DNA from: Streptomyces griseus
Lineage (GTDB): Bacteria > Bacteroidota > Bacteroidia > Chitinophagales > Chitinophagaceae
Direction of reading: 5' to 3'
Assembly: GCA_943323705.2 (NCBI GenBank)
Contig: CALPIT020000183.1
Coordinates: 1 to 5,053 of the forward strand
Length of the DNA: 5,053 nt
Part shown: one piece after another, positions 1 through 5,053 of the stretch
Layout of the letters: every line of letters begins with the position of its first letter
Numbering within the stretch: position 1 is the stretch's first letter
The notes under the pieces: generated by a model
Database searches by the model: none
What the model was told of the DNA's origin: nothing
What the model saw: only the letters and a program-made list of their open reading frames with translations
Program-made: the position numbers and the translations under genes

Positions 1-213
1 ACTGATTCACTTAAAAACAACTGCATATATTTCACCGGGTCAGGTTCCATGAAGTTTCAACAAATTTGCAATCACAGAAATGCGAAATTTATTCAACACA
101 ATAACCTCCCAGTTTCAATGAGTGTCATCAGTCAAAACAAGAACGAAAAAAAATTGTTTAACGACATTGCACTTACTGAGCCTGATTACATTAAACCATA
201 TAAGGCATATTAG
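1..213 (+). CDS. tsaB: C-terminal part of probable TsaB (tRNA t6A37 synthesis), 5' end outside window
   Basis: Frame 1 is open from the first base to a TAG stop at 211-213, giving 70 residues with no start needed inside the window. The pattern fits the C-terminus of TsaB (YeaZ) from Bacteroidota: a strand plus glycine turn (IYFTGSGSMKF, residues 9-19), then ICNHRNAKF (22-30), where relatives commonly have a C-x-H-P-N-A-x-F stretch, and a closing DIALTEPDYIKPY (55-67) like the family's D-x-A-x-x-E-P-x-Y-x-K ending. TsaB is the inactive ASKHA-fold partner of TsaD in the complex that transfers threonylcarbamoyl to A37 of ANN-decoding tRNAs in the cytoplasm. The conserved N-terminal half is not visible, so the call rests on the tail alone. 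The main alternative is an unrelated protein with a chance resemblance. The stop codon sits inside a short tandem repeat. Confidence 0.7.
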   Translation, partial: TDSLKNNCIYFTGSGSMKFQQICNHRNAKFIQHNNLPVSMSVISQNKNEKKLFNDIALTEPDYIKPYKAY

Positions 214-220
214 GCATATC
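203..220. repeat. Two tandem 9-base units spanning a stop codon
   Basis: AGGCATATT (203-211) is followed directly by AGGCATATC (212-220), identical in 8 of 9 bases. The first unit codes for the last residues of the upstream gene and the TAG stop straddles the junction. It may be a small slippage duplication. No function is evident. Confidence 0.6.
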
Positions 221-246
221 AAAATCTATTAACAAAATTGATTTTC

Positions 247-260
247 AAGAATATTTTCTT
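247..260. promoter_or_regulatory. Short inverted repeat upstream of the arsR-type gene, possible operator
   Basis: AAGAA (247-251) and TTCTT (256-260) form an inverted repeat around TATT. It lies 16 bases upstream of the -7 box, near where the -33 region of the regulator's promoter should fall. ArsR-family dimers bind imperfect inverted repeats near their own promoters, so this could be the autoregulatory site. The arms are only 5 bases in very AT-rich sequence, so chance is a serious alternative, and I see no clear copy at the downstream promoter. Confidence 0.2.
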
Positions 261-276
261 TGTAATGAAGTTTTTA

Positions 277-284
277 TATATTTG
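277..284 (+). promoter_or_regulatory. Promoter -7 box (TAnnTTTG) of the ArsR-type regulator
   Basis: TATATTTG is a perfect match to the Bacteroidota -7 consensus TAnnTTTG and is followed by C. It lies 45 bases before the ATG at 330, so transcription would start near 290 with a leader of about 40 bases. No well-spaced -33 TTG is present: the nearest TTTG (259-262) is only 14 bases upstream, closer than usual. The leader is A/T-rich, as is common for initiation without a Shine-Dalgarno site in this phylum. Confidence 0.6.
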
Positions 285-329
285 CCAAAGCTTTATTTTC
301 CATTTATTAACCAAAAAATTTAATAACCT

Positions 330-680
330 ATGATTGTTCCAAATCAATCAGAAGAAAACAATGTAGGCTATCAGAGTGCTGATGGTCAAACTGTTAAAAT
401 CAACTTGCACAATCTTAAAAAAGCAGCGCTTGTTTTAAGAGCCATGAATCACAAATTACGCCAACAAATTTTGGCATTAATTGATTCAGAAAAGAAAATC
501 ACCGTAACAGAAATTTATGTGAGATTACGTTTAGAGCAATCTGTGGCTTCACAACATCTGGCAATTTTAAGAAGAGCCGGAATTGTAGTTACACAGCGCG
601 ACGGGAAGTTCATCTATTACACTGTTAATCACAAAAGAATTGTAGAACTAGATAAATTTTGTACTGACCTAGTTGGATAG
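330..680 (+). CDS. ArsR/SmtB-family winged helix-turn-helix transcriptional regulator
   Basis: A 116-residue protein consisting of one winged-helix domain. Residues 31-53 form the first helices (LRAMNHKLRQQILALI). ITVTEIYVRL (57-66) leads into the recognition helix around QSVASQHLAILRRAGIV (70-86), and the beta wing is VTQRDGKFIYYTVN (87-100). The S-x-x-S-Q-H-L-x-x-L-R-x-A-G-h-V pattern is the hallmark of ArsR-type repressors, which act as dimers and leave DNA when they bind metal or are oxidised. The metal motif ELCVCDL is absent, and the only cysteine is Cys111 near the C-terminus, so a classical ArsR arsenite site or a two-cysteine persulfide switch is not supported. An in-frame TAA at 324-326 fixes ATG 330 as the earliest start. 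The gene lies just upstream of a persulfide dioxygenase-rhodanese gene, which suggests, by inference only, a role in sulfur stress. The gene has its own promoter and terminator. Confidence 0.88.
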   Translation: MIVPNQSEENNVGYQSADGQTVKINLHNLKKAALVLRAMNHKLRQQILALIDSEKKITVTEIYVRLRLEQSVASQHLAILRRAGIVVTQRDGKFIYYTVNHKRIVELDKFCTDLVG

Positions 681-702
681 TATTAGTTTCTTCTAAATCA
701 TT

Positions 703-733
703 AAAGCGGTTGTATTCACAGCCGCTTTTTTTT
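703..733 (+). terminator. Strong intrinsic terminator after the ArsR-type gene
   Basis: Bases 703-713 (AAAGCGGTTGT) pair with 718-728 (ACAGCCGCTTT) in an 11-base-pair stem with one G-T pair and an ATTC loop, followed by eight T (726-733). This is a textbook Rho-independent terminator starting 22 bases after the stop codon. It should separate the regulator transcript from the downstream enzyme gene, whose promoter begins within the same DNA. Confidence 0.9.
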
Positions 734-740
734 ATCTTTG
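710..740 (+). promoter_or_regulatory. Promoter of the persulfide dioxygenase gene, overlapping the terminator
   Basis: TATCTTTG at 733-740 matches the Bacteroidota -7 consensus TAnnTTTG perfectly. A TTG at 710-712, 20 bases upstream, fits the -33 element spacing of this phylum. The -33 TTG is part of the terminator stem and the T-tract runs into the -7 box. Transcription would start near 745-747, leaving a leader of only about 12-14 bases before ATG 759. Confidence 0.7.
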
Positions 741-758
741 CCGGACAAACTTATTATC

Positions 759-2162
759 ATGTTTATAAAACAATTTTATACCAACTGCCTTAGTGAAGCA
801 GCTTATTACATAGAAAGCGAAGGTGAGGTCGCCATCATCGACCCGTTGAGAGACATTGATGCTTATCTTGAATTGGCTGCTGAAAGAAATGCAAAGATTA
901 AATATATTTTCGAAACACATTTTCATGCAGATTTTGTTAGCGGCCATTTGGATTTAAGCAAACAAACTGGAGCGCCAATCATTTACGGGCCCAATGCCAA
1001 AACTCAATATCAAATCCATAGTGCGAAAGACGGCGAAATCTTACCTCTCGGCAAACTTAGTATTGAAGTTATTCATACACCAGGACACACATTAGAAAGC
1101 AGTTGTTATTTACTCAAAGATGAAAACAACAAGCCACACGCCATTTTTACTGGCGATACCCTTTTTGTAGGTGATGTAGGAAGACCTGATTTAAGCAGTG
1201 GCAATATGAGCACAGAAGATTTGGCTGCGATCATGTATGATACTATTCAATCAAAAATTCTACCATTGCAAGACGATATTTTGGTTTATCCAGCACACGG
1301 ACCAGGAAGCAGTTGTGGAAAAAATTTAGGCCCGAATACACACAGCACAATTGGTGAACAAAAACAAACCAACTATGCATTAAAGCCTCAGTCAAAAGAA
1401 GAATTTGTAAAAGCGGTAACTACAGGATTACAAATCGCTCCTGTGTATTTCGCTATCAACGCAAAAATTAACCAGCAGGGTTATGAAGAAGTGAAAAAAG
1501 TGACTCATCAGGGAACACAACAGTTAAGCATAGACGCATTCAAAAATGCAGTATCAGAAGGTGCAATTATTTTGGACACTAGACATGCTACAGTTTTCAC
1601 TCAAGGATTTATTCCAGGTTCCATTTCAATTGGACTAGAAGGCAGATTTGCAGAATGGGCAGGAATGATATTACCATTTGATCAAAAAATGGTTTTGGTA
1701 ACAGAAGCTGGAAAAGAAGAAGAAACGGTAATCCGATTATCTAGAGTTGGATTTGAAAACATGCAAGGCTGTTTGAAAGGTGGATTTGAAGCCTGGCAAC
1801 ATGATGGCGAAAAAATAGACCTGATCATTGATATAGAAGCCGACGAATTGATGATGGATATCCCTCACGATCCCAATCTACTTGTTGTAGACGTCAGAAA
1901 AGAATCAGAATTTGGAGACGGTCATCTTGAACACGCCATGAATCTGCCATTGAGTGAAATGACGAACATTGTCGAACTCGCACAATTTGAAGAAACACAG
2001 AATTTATACATCCACTGTGCAGGCGGTTATAGAAGCGTCATTGCGGCATCATTGCTAAAACGCCAGGGCGTCAACAATCTCAGAAATGTTTTGGGTGGAT
2101 GGAACAGCATCAAGCAACAAGAGAAAGTAAAAATCGTGAAAGAAGCGAATGTGTTGAATTGA
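759..2162 (+). CDS. Persulfide dioxygenase-rhodanese fusion (MBL-fold, ETHE1/CstB-like)
   Basis: A 467-residue cytoplasmic protein with an N-terminal metallo-beta-lactamase domain (about 1-250) and two rhodanese domains (about 255-350 and 360-460), the layout of CstB-type enzymes. By family knowledge, the first domain oxidises glutathione or other low-molecular-weight persulfides to sulfite using mononuclear iron, and the rhodanese handles sulfane sulfur, typically towards thiosulfate. Visible residues are THFHADF (53-59; His54, His56, Asp58), His110 in HTPGH, Asp133 in TGDTLFVGDVGRPDL, and His180 in YPAHGPGSSCGK. Phe59 stands where ETHE1 has a second His. The first rhodanese loop (about 314-320) has no cysteine and looks inactive; the second, HCAGGYRS, carries the catalytic Cys420. 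I chose ATG 759 over an in-frame TTG at 738 because that TTG lies inside the -7 promoter box. The upstream ArsR-type gene is a candidate regulator. An annotation as plain MBL hydrolase or glyoxalase II would be less specific. Confidence 0.92.
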   Translation: MFIKQFYTNCLSEAAYYIESEGEVAIIDPLRDIDAYLELAAERNAKIKYIFETHFHADFVSGHLDLSKQTGAPIIYGPNAKTQYQIHSAKDGEILPLGKLSIEVIHTPGHTLESSCYLLKDENNKPHAIFTGDTLFVGDVGRPDLSSGNMSTEDLAAIMYDTIQSKILPLQDDILVYPAHGPGSSCGKNLGPNTHSTIGEQKQTNYALKPQSKEEFVKAVTTGLQIAPVYFAINAKINQQGYEEVKKVTHQGTQQLSIDAFKNAVSEGAIILDTRHATVFTQGFIPGSISIGLEGRFAEWAGMILPFDQKMVLVTEAGKEEETVIRLSRVGFENMQGCLKGGFEAWQHDGEKIDLIIDIEADELMMDIPHDPNLLVVDVRKESEFGDGHLEHAMNLPLSEMTNIVELAQFEETQNLYIHCAGGYRSVIAASLLKRQGVNNLRNVLGGWNSIKQQEKVKIVKEANVLN

Positions 2163-2183
2163 TTTTTATAAAAATATTTTTAT
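2162..2183. repeat. Overlapping AT-only palindromes at the convergent gene junction
   Basis: ATTTTTATAAAAAT (2162-2175) and ATAAAAATATTTTTAT (2168-2183) are both perfect palindromes and overlap by 8 bases. They cover the 17-base gap between the two convergent stop codons plus the stops' edges. On the minus strand they could form a weak A-U hairpin after the acyltransferase stop codon (2180-2182). With no G-C pairs and no clear following U-tract, terminator activity is uncertain. Confidence 0.4.
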
Positions 2184-3079
2184 TTACGAGGTGGATTTTT
2201 ATCAATCCACCTTTTTTCATACTCATCCTGGTAACTCCATTTCCATCTGCGATGGCTCCACAGGTAATTATCCGGATTTTTTCGAATCGTGTCTTCTAGT
2301 ACGTCTCTGTATAAAAGGGTAAGTTCACCTTCTTTTAAATCTGCTCCATTTTCAACGAGCACTTCAGCATCGAATTTATATTTTCCTCTTTTTACTTTTA
2401 TCAATCTGATAAACACAACAGCGGTGTTGTTTTTAATAGCTGCTTTATCCGGGCCGGTTACAAATGGGGCAGGTCTGTTGAAAAAATTAAGCCAATACGC
2501 GTTTGCAGGTACGCCTGGATTTTGATCAGCTGCCAAACCAATTGAATATTGCCTATTAAGCAGCTGATGCATTTTGTTTTTAAACTCCTGAACAGAAACC
2601 AAGATCGTTCCAGTCTTACTTCTCATGTTATAAAAAATCCTGTCAATGGCCTTGTTGTTGATTTTCATATACACACCAATAAAAGGTATTGGCATTTTAT
2701 CTGCTACGATCCAATTGGCCAACTCCCAATTGAATTGATGTCCGGCATGAAACTGAACCGATTTCCCTTTCCTTGCCAACGCAACAGCCTCATCAAGATT
2801 GATATCAACCATTTTCGCAAACGCCTTTTGAGAAATGCTCAACATCTTGATTGTTTCGATAAAAGTATCTGTAAAATTTTTATAAAATTTTTTAGCGATT
2901 GCTTTTTTTTCTGAGGCCGATTTTTCAGGAAAAGCAATATCCAAATTAGACATCACTACTTTTTTTCTATAGCCAATTATGTAATAAATAATAAAATAGG
3001 CGAAGTCGCTAATTCTATAGATGATAAAAAAAGGCAGTAAGGATAGCAAATAAAATAAACCGTAAACCAGATAATACAT
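2180..3079 (-). CDS. LpxL/HtrB-family lysophospholipid (lipid A) acyltransferase
   Basis: A 299-residue inner-membrane enzyme, close to the usual 290-310 of the family. A hydrophobic N-terminal segment (about 1-36) anchors it to the membrane. The catalytic H-x4-E motif is GHQFNWE (His114, Glu119). Further family signatures are ADQNPG (184-189), WLNFFNRPAPFVTGP (196-210), which contributes to substrate binding, and the C-terminal LWSHRRWKW (273-281). Such enzymes add secondary acyl chains to lipid A precursors on the cytoplasmic face of the inner membrane. In Bacteroidota some relatives may act on other envelope lipids, so the exact acceptor is not shown here. ATG 3079 lies 24 bases after the nadB stop, with no Shine-Dalgarno site and no promoter visible in the gap, so it is probably the last gene of the ispG-nadB transcript. 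Its 3' end overlaps the terminator of the convergent gene. Confidence 0.9.
   Translation of the reverse strand: MYYLVYGLFYLLSLLPFFIIYRISDFAYFIIYYIIGYRKKVVMSNLDIAFPEKSASEKKAIAKKFYKNFTDTFIETIKMLSISQKAFAKMVDINLDEAVALARKGKSVQFHAGHQFNWELANWIVADKMPIPFIGVYMKINNKAIDRIFYNMRSKTGTILVSVQEFKNKMHQLLNRQYSIGLAADQNPGVPANAYWLNFFNRPAPFVTGPDKAAIKNNTAVVFIRLIKVKRGKYKFDAEVLVENGADLKEGELTLLYRDVLEDTIRKNPDNYLWSHRRWKWSYQDEYEKRWIDKNPPRK
2189..2217 (+). terminator. Intrinsic terminator of the persulfide dioxygenase gene, inside the convergent CDS
   Basis: AGGTGGATT (2189-2197) pairs with AATCCACCT (2204-2212) in a perfect 9-base-pair stem with a six-base loop, and the run of T at 2212-2217 follows at once. It starts 27 bases after the plus-strand stop codon. 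The same bases encode the last residues (R-W-I-D-K-N-P-P) of the minus-strand acyltransferase. In the minus direction no U-run directly follows the stem, so it should act mainly on the plus strand. Confidence 0.85.
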
Positions 3080-3103
3080 AACTATTAATAATCTAACCCG
3101 AAA

Positions 3104-4702
3104 TTACAAAATTGTATTTTGAAGTAACGCATCCTGATAAGAAAAATCAGTATTGAAATGCAAACCTCGGCTTTCTTTTCGTAATTCAGCACTCTTAACA
3201 ATAAGATAAGCTACGGTAATCATGTTTCTAAGCTCACACAACTGAGGTGAAACCGTTGTTTTTTCATACAAAAGCTCTGTTTCACTGTGCAACAGATCCA
3301 GTCGTCTGTTGGCACGATGCAACCTTTCGTTATTTCTGACGATACCCACATAATCACTCATCAGCAGTTTCAATTCTTTCAAACTTTGTGTTATCAGAAT
3401 CATTTCTTTGGGGACATTTGTACCTGCTGCATTCCAATCGGGTATGTCATTTTTCAAATCCACTTTTTCTATTTGCTGAGATGCCGCAACAAAACTTCTA
3501 TGTGCAAAAACCATAGCTTCCAGAAGCGAATTGCTAGCCAAACGATTGGCGCCATGTAAGCCCGTGCTGGCGCATTCCCCAGAGGCAAATAGGTTTTTTA
3601 TAGAAGTCCTGCCCCACTCGTCTGTCTTTACACCACCGCAACTGTAATGAGCTGCAGGCGCAACAGGAATCATGTCTTTCGAAACATCAATACCATTGCT
3701 CAAACATTTTGAATAAATATTGGGGAAATGATTTTTAAAATCATCAACATTCATGTGACGACAATCAAGAAAAACAAACTCCGTTCCGTTAATCTTCATT
3801 TCATTATCTATCGCCCTAGCCACAATATCTCTAGGTGCCAAATCTTTTCTTGAATCATATTTCTCCATGAAAGCTTCACCCAAATGATTGCAAAGTATGC
3901 CGCCATCGCCCCTAACCGCCTCTGTTATTAAAAAAGAATGTCCTTTTACACCAGCTTCAAATAAAGCTGTAGGGTGAAACTGAATGAATTCCATATTTTC
4001 AATTCTTCCTTTTGCTCTGTATACCATAGCCACGCCATCACCTGTGGCAATAGTAGGATTGGTGGTAGTTCTATAAACTTGCCCATTGCCTCCTGTTGCC
4101 AACATGGTAATCTTGGCAACTATTTTCTCAATCTTGTTGTTTTGTAAATTCAATACATATACTCCATAACACTCAATGTCAGGAGTAGACTTGGTAACGA
4201 GATAACCCAAATGATGCTGGGTAATAATATCAAGTACAAAGCAATGACTGATAACGGAAATGTTGTTGCATTTTTTAATGGCTTCCAAAAGTGTTCTTTC
4301 CATCTCTTTTCCAGTAACATCTTTATGATGCAGAATTCTGTTTTCACTGTGGCCACCTTCTTTTCCAAGTTTAAAATCTCCTTCAGGATCTTTGTCAAAT
4401 TGGGCACCCCATGAAATCAATTCTTTAATTCTCTCTACACCTTCTTTTACAACAATTTCAACAATATGAGGATTACAAAGTCCATCACCGGCAATTAAAG
4501 TATCTTCAATATGTTTTGAGAAACTATCTTCATCCACATTCATCACACCTGCAATGCCACCTTGTGCGTATTTGGTGTTGGTTTCATCGCTAGAAGCCTT
4601 TGTGATTACCGTAATCTTTTTATCAGGAAATTGCTGCGCCACTTTTAATGCATAGGTAAGACCTGCAATACCAGAACCAATAACTAAAAAATCTGTATCC
4701 AT
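3104..4702 (-). CDS. nadB: L-aspartate oxidase (NadB), first step of de novo NAD synthesis
   Basis: A 532-residue flavoprotein (E. coli NadB has 540) that oxidises L-aspartate to iminoaspartate, which NadA condenses with dihydroxyacetone phosphate to quinolinate. The FAD-binding glycine motif VIGSGIAGL is at 7-15. KYAQGGIAG (44-52), FIQFHPTALF (239-248), EAVRGDGG (261-268), DIVARAID (292-299), PAAHYSCGGV (349-358, with the His352 expected in the active site) and GLHGANRLASNSLLE (381-395) follow in family order. The C-terminal helical domain runs from about 435 to 520. I start at ATG 4702, which places the FAD motif at the N-terminus as is normal. An in-frame ATG at 4759 would add 19 residues (MEHGLKFLQKW...) unlike the family and overlap the end of ispG. 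The gap to ispG is 19 bases, indicating co-transcription. The same fold includes fumarate reductase and succinate dehydrogenase flavoproteins, but the length and the HYSCGG/GLHGANRL pattern fit NadB. Confidence 0.95.
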   Translation of the reverse strand: MDTDFLVIGSGIAGLTYALKVAQQFPDKKITVITKASSDETNTKYAQGGIAGVMNVDEDSFSKHIEDTLIAGDGLCNPHIVEIVVKEGVERIKELISWGAQFDKDPEGDFKLGKEGGHSENRILHHKDVTGKEMERTLLEAIKKCNNISVISHCFVLDIITQHHLGYLVTKSTPDIECYGVYVLNLQNNKIEKIVAKITMLATGGNGQVYRTTTNPTIATGDGVAMVYRAKGRIENMEFIQFHPTALFEAGVKGHSFLITEAVRGDGGILCNHLGEAFMEKYDSRKDLAPRDIVARAIDNEMKINGTEFVFLDCRHMNVDDFKNHFPNIYSKCLSNGIDVSKDMIPVAPAAHYSCGGVKTDEWGRTSIKNLFASGECASTGLHGANRLASNSLLEAMVFAHRSFVAASQQIEKVDLKNDIPDWNAAGTNVPKEMILITQSLKELKLLMSDYVGIVRNNERLHRANRRLDLLHSETELLYEKTTVSPQLCELRNMITVAYLIVKSAELRKESRGLHFNTDFSYQDALLQNTIL

Positions 4703-4721
4703 TTTATTTGAGGGAGCATTA

Positions 4722-5053
4722 TTATTCCATTTCTGAAGGAACTTCAACCCATGCTCCATTTTCTTTTAATAAATTAATCAATTCCTCTACCGCAATTTCA
4801 CTGTTTATATTTCTTTTTACTACCTCCTTGCCTCTGTATAATGTAATCTTATCTACTCCACTTCCAACATAACCAAAATCTGCATCTGCCATTTCACCCG
4901 GACCATTTACAATACATCCCATGATGGCAATTTTTACTCCTTTCAAGTGGTTGGTTACCGCTCTGATTTTTGCTGTCGTTTCTTGCAAATCAAATAATGT
5001 ACGTCCGCAACTTGGACAACTGATATATTCTGTTTTGGAAATTCTAGTGCGCG
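4722..5053 (-). CDS. ispG: C-terminal part of IspG (HMBPP synthase, GcpE), 5' end outside window
   Basis: The minus-strand frame is open from the window edge to TAA at 4722, giving 109 residues; it does not begin at the in-frame TTG at 4988. IspG reductively converts methylerythritol cyclodiphosphate to HMBPP in the MEP isoprenoid pathway, using a 4Fe-4S cluster. The cluster ligands are visible: CPSCGRT (fragment residues 12-18, two Cys) and MGCIVNGPGE (44-53, Cys46 and Glu53). Their spacing agrees closely with E. coli Cys270, Cys273, Cys305 and Glu312. GEMADADFGYVG (52-63) is also typical. The N-terminal TIM barrel, and any extra domain of the long IspG form, lie beyond the window. The end has two stops in a row (TAA TAA). 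The gene leads a probable operon with nadB and the acyltransferase gene. Confidence 0.95.
   Translation of the reverse strand, partial: RTRISKTEYISCPSCGRTLFDLQETTAKIRAVTNHLKGVKIAIMGCIVNGPGEMADADFGYVGSGVDKITLYRGKEVVKRNINSEIAVEELINLLKENGAWVEVPSEME

Noticed and set aside
221..245. Hairpin AAAATC/GATTTT after the tsaB-like stop as a terminator
   Set aside because: The stem is nearly all A-T with a mismatch and is not followed by a T-run, so it is too weak to call.
287..294. AAAGCTTT palindrome near the regulator's transcription start as an operator
   Set aside because: It is only 8 bases, does not extend outward, and is expected by chance in AT-rich DNA.
738..758. Seven-residue N-terminal extension of the dioxygenase from TTG 738
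   Set aside because: The TTG is part of a perfect -7 promoter box and the extension is not family-like; ATG 759 is preferred.
732..947. Minus-strand ORF of 71 codons opposite the dioxygenase gene
   Set aside because: It is antisense to a well-supported gene and runs across its promoter, with no recognisable domain.
2289..2914. Two plus-strand ORFs opposite the acyltransferase gene
   Set aside because: They are antisense shadows of a clear LpxL-type gene; the translations show no domain.
4150..4414. ORFs on both strands within nadB
   Set aside because: They lie wholly inside a conserved gene in other frames and have no family features.
4703..4759. 19-residue N-terminal extension of NadB from ATG 4759
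   Set aside because: It overlaps the end of ispG in another frame, and the family N-terminus with the FAD motif begins right after ATG 4702.
1..5053. Mobile element, CRISPR array, tRNA/rRNA, phage or defence system
   Set aside because: No transposase, recombinase, long terminal repeats, regularly spaced repeats or RNA gene sequence was seen; all large frames are explained by housekeeping or sulfur-metabolism genes.

Overview
The window is AT-rich and looks like ordinary chromosome from a member of the Bacteroidota, probably near the Chitinophagaceae or Sphingobacteriales. The reasons are perfect TAnnTTTG -7 boxes in front of two plus-strand genes, starts without clear Shine-Dalgarno sites, and protein sequences typical of that phylum (the metallo-beta-lactamase/double-rhodanese protein, the IspG C-terminus, NadB). 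The placement comes from pattern recognition, not from a search.

Left half, plus strand: the window opens inside the last 70 codons of a gene that is probably tsaB (tRNA t6A synthesis), ending at 213. A 116-base gap holds a promoter, followed by a small ArsR-type winged-helix regulator (330-680) with its own strong intrinsic terminator. A second promoter is folded into that terminator and drives a 467-residue persulfide dioxygenase-rhodanese fusion (759-2162). The regulator and enzyme make a plausible reactive-sulfur detoxification pair.

Right half, minus strand: a tightly spaced run reads right to left as ispG (3' part only, cut by the window edge), nadB (start at 4702) and an LpxL/HtrB-type acyltransferase (3079-2180). 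The gaps are 19 and 24 bases, so they are probably one transcript whose promoter lies outside the window. The three genes serve isoprenoid precursor synthesis, NAD synthesis and probably acylation of lipid A or a related envelope lipid. They share no single pathway, although IspG and NadA (the partner of NadB) are both 4Fe-4S enzymes.

The two halves meet tail to tail with only 17 bases between stop codons. The terminator of the sulfur gene is encoded inside the last codons of the acyltransferase gene. I see no mobile element, CRISPR array, RNA gene or phage feature, and no previously undescribed system. The points most worth checking are the terminator/promoter overlap at 703-740, the single-cysteine regulator beside a persulfide enzyme, and the terminator shared with coding sequence at 2189-2217.
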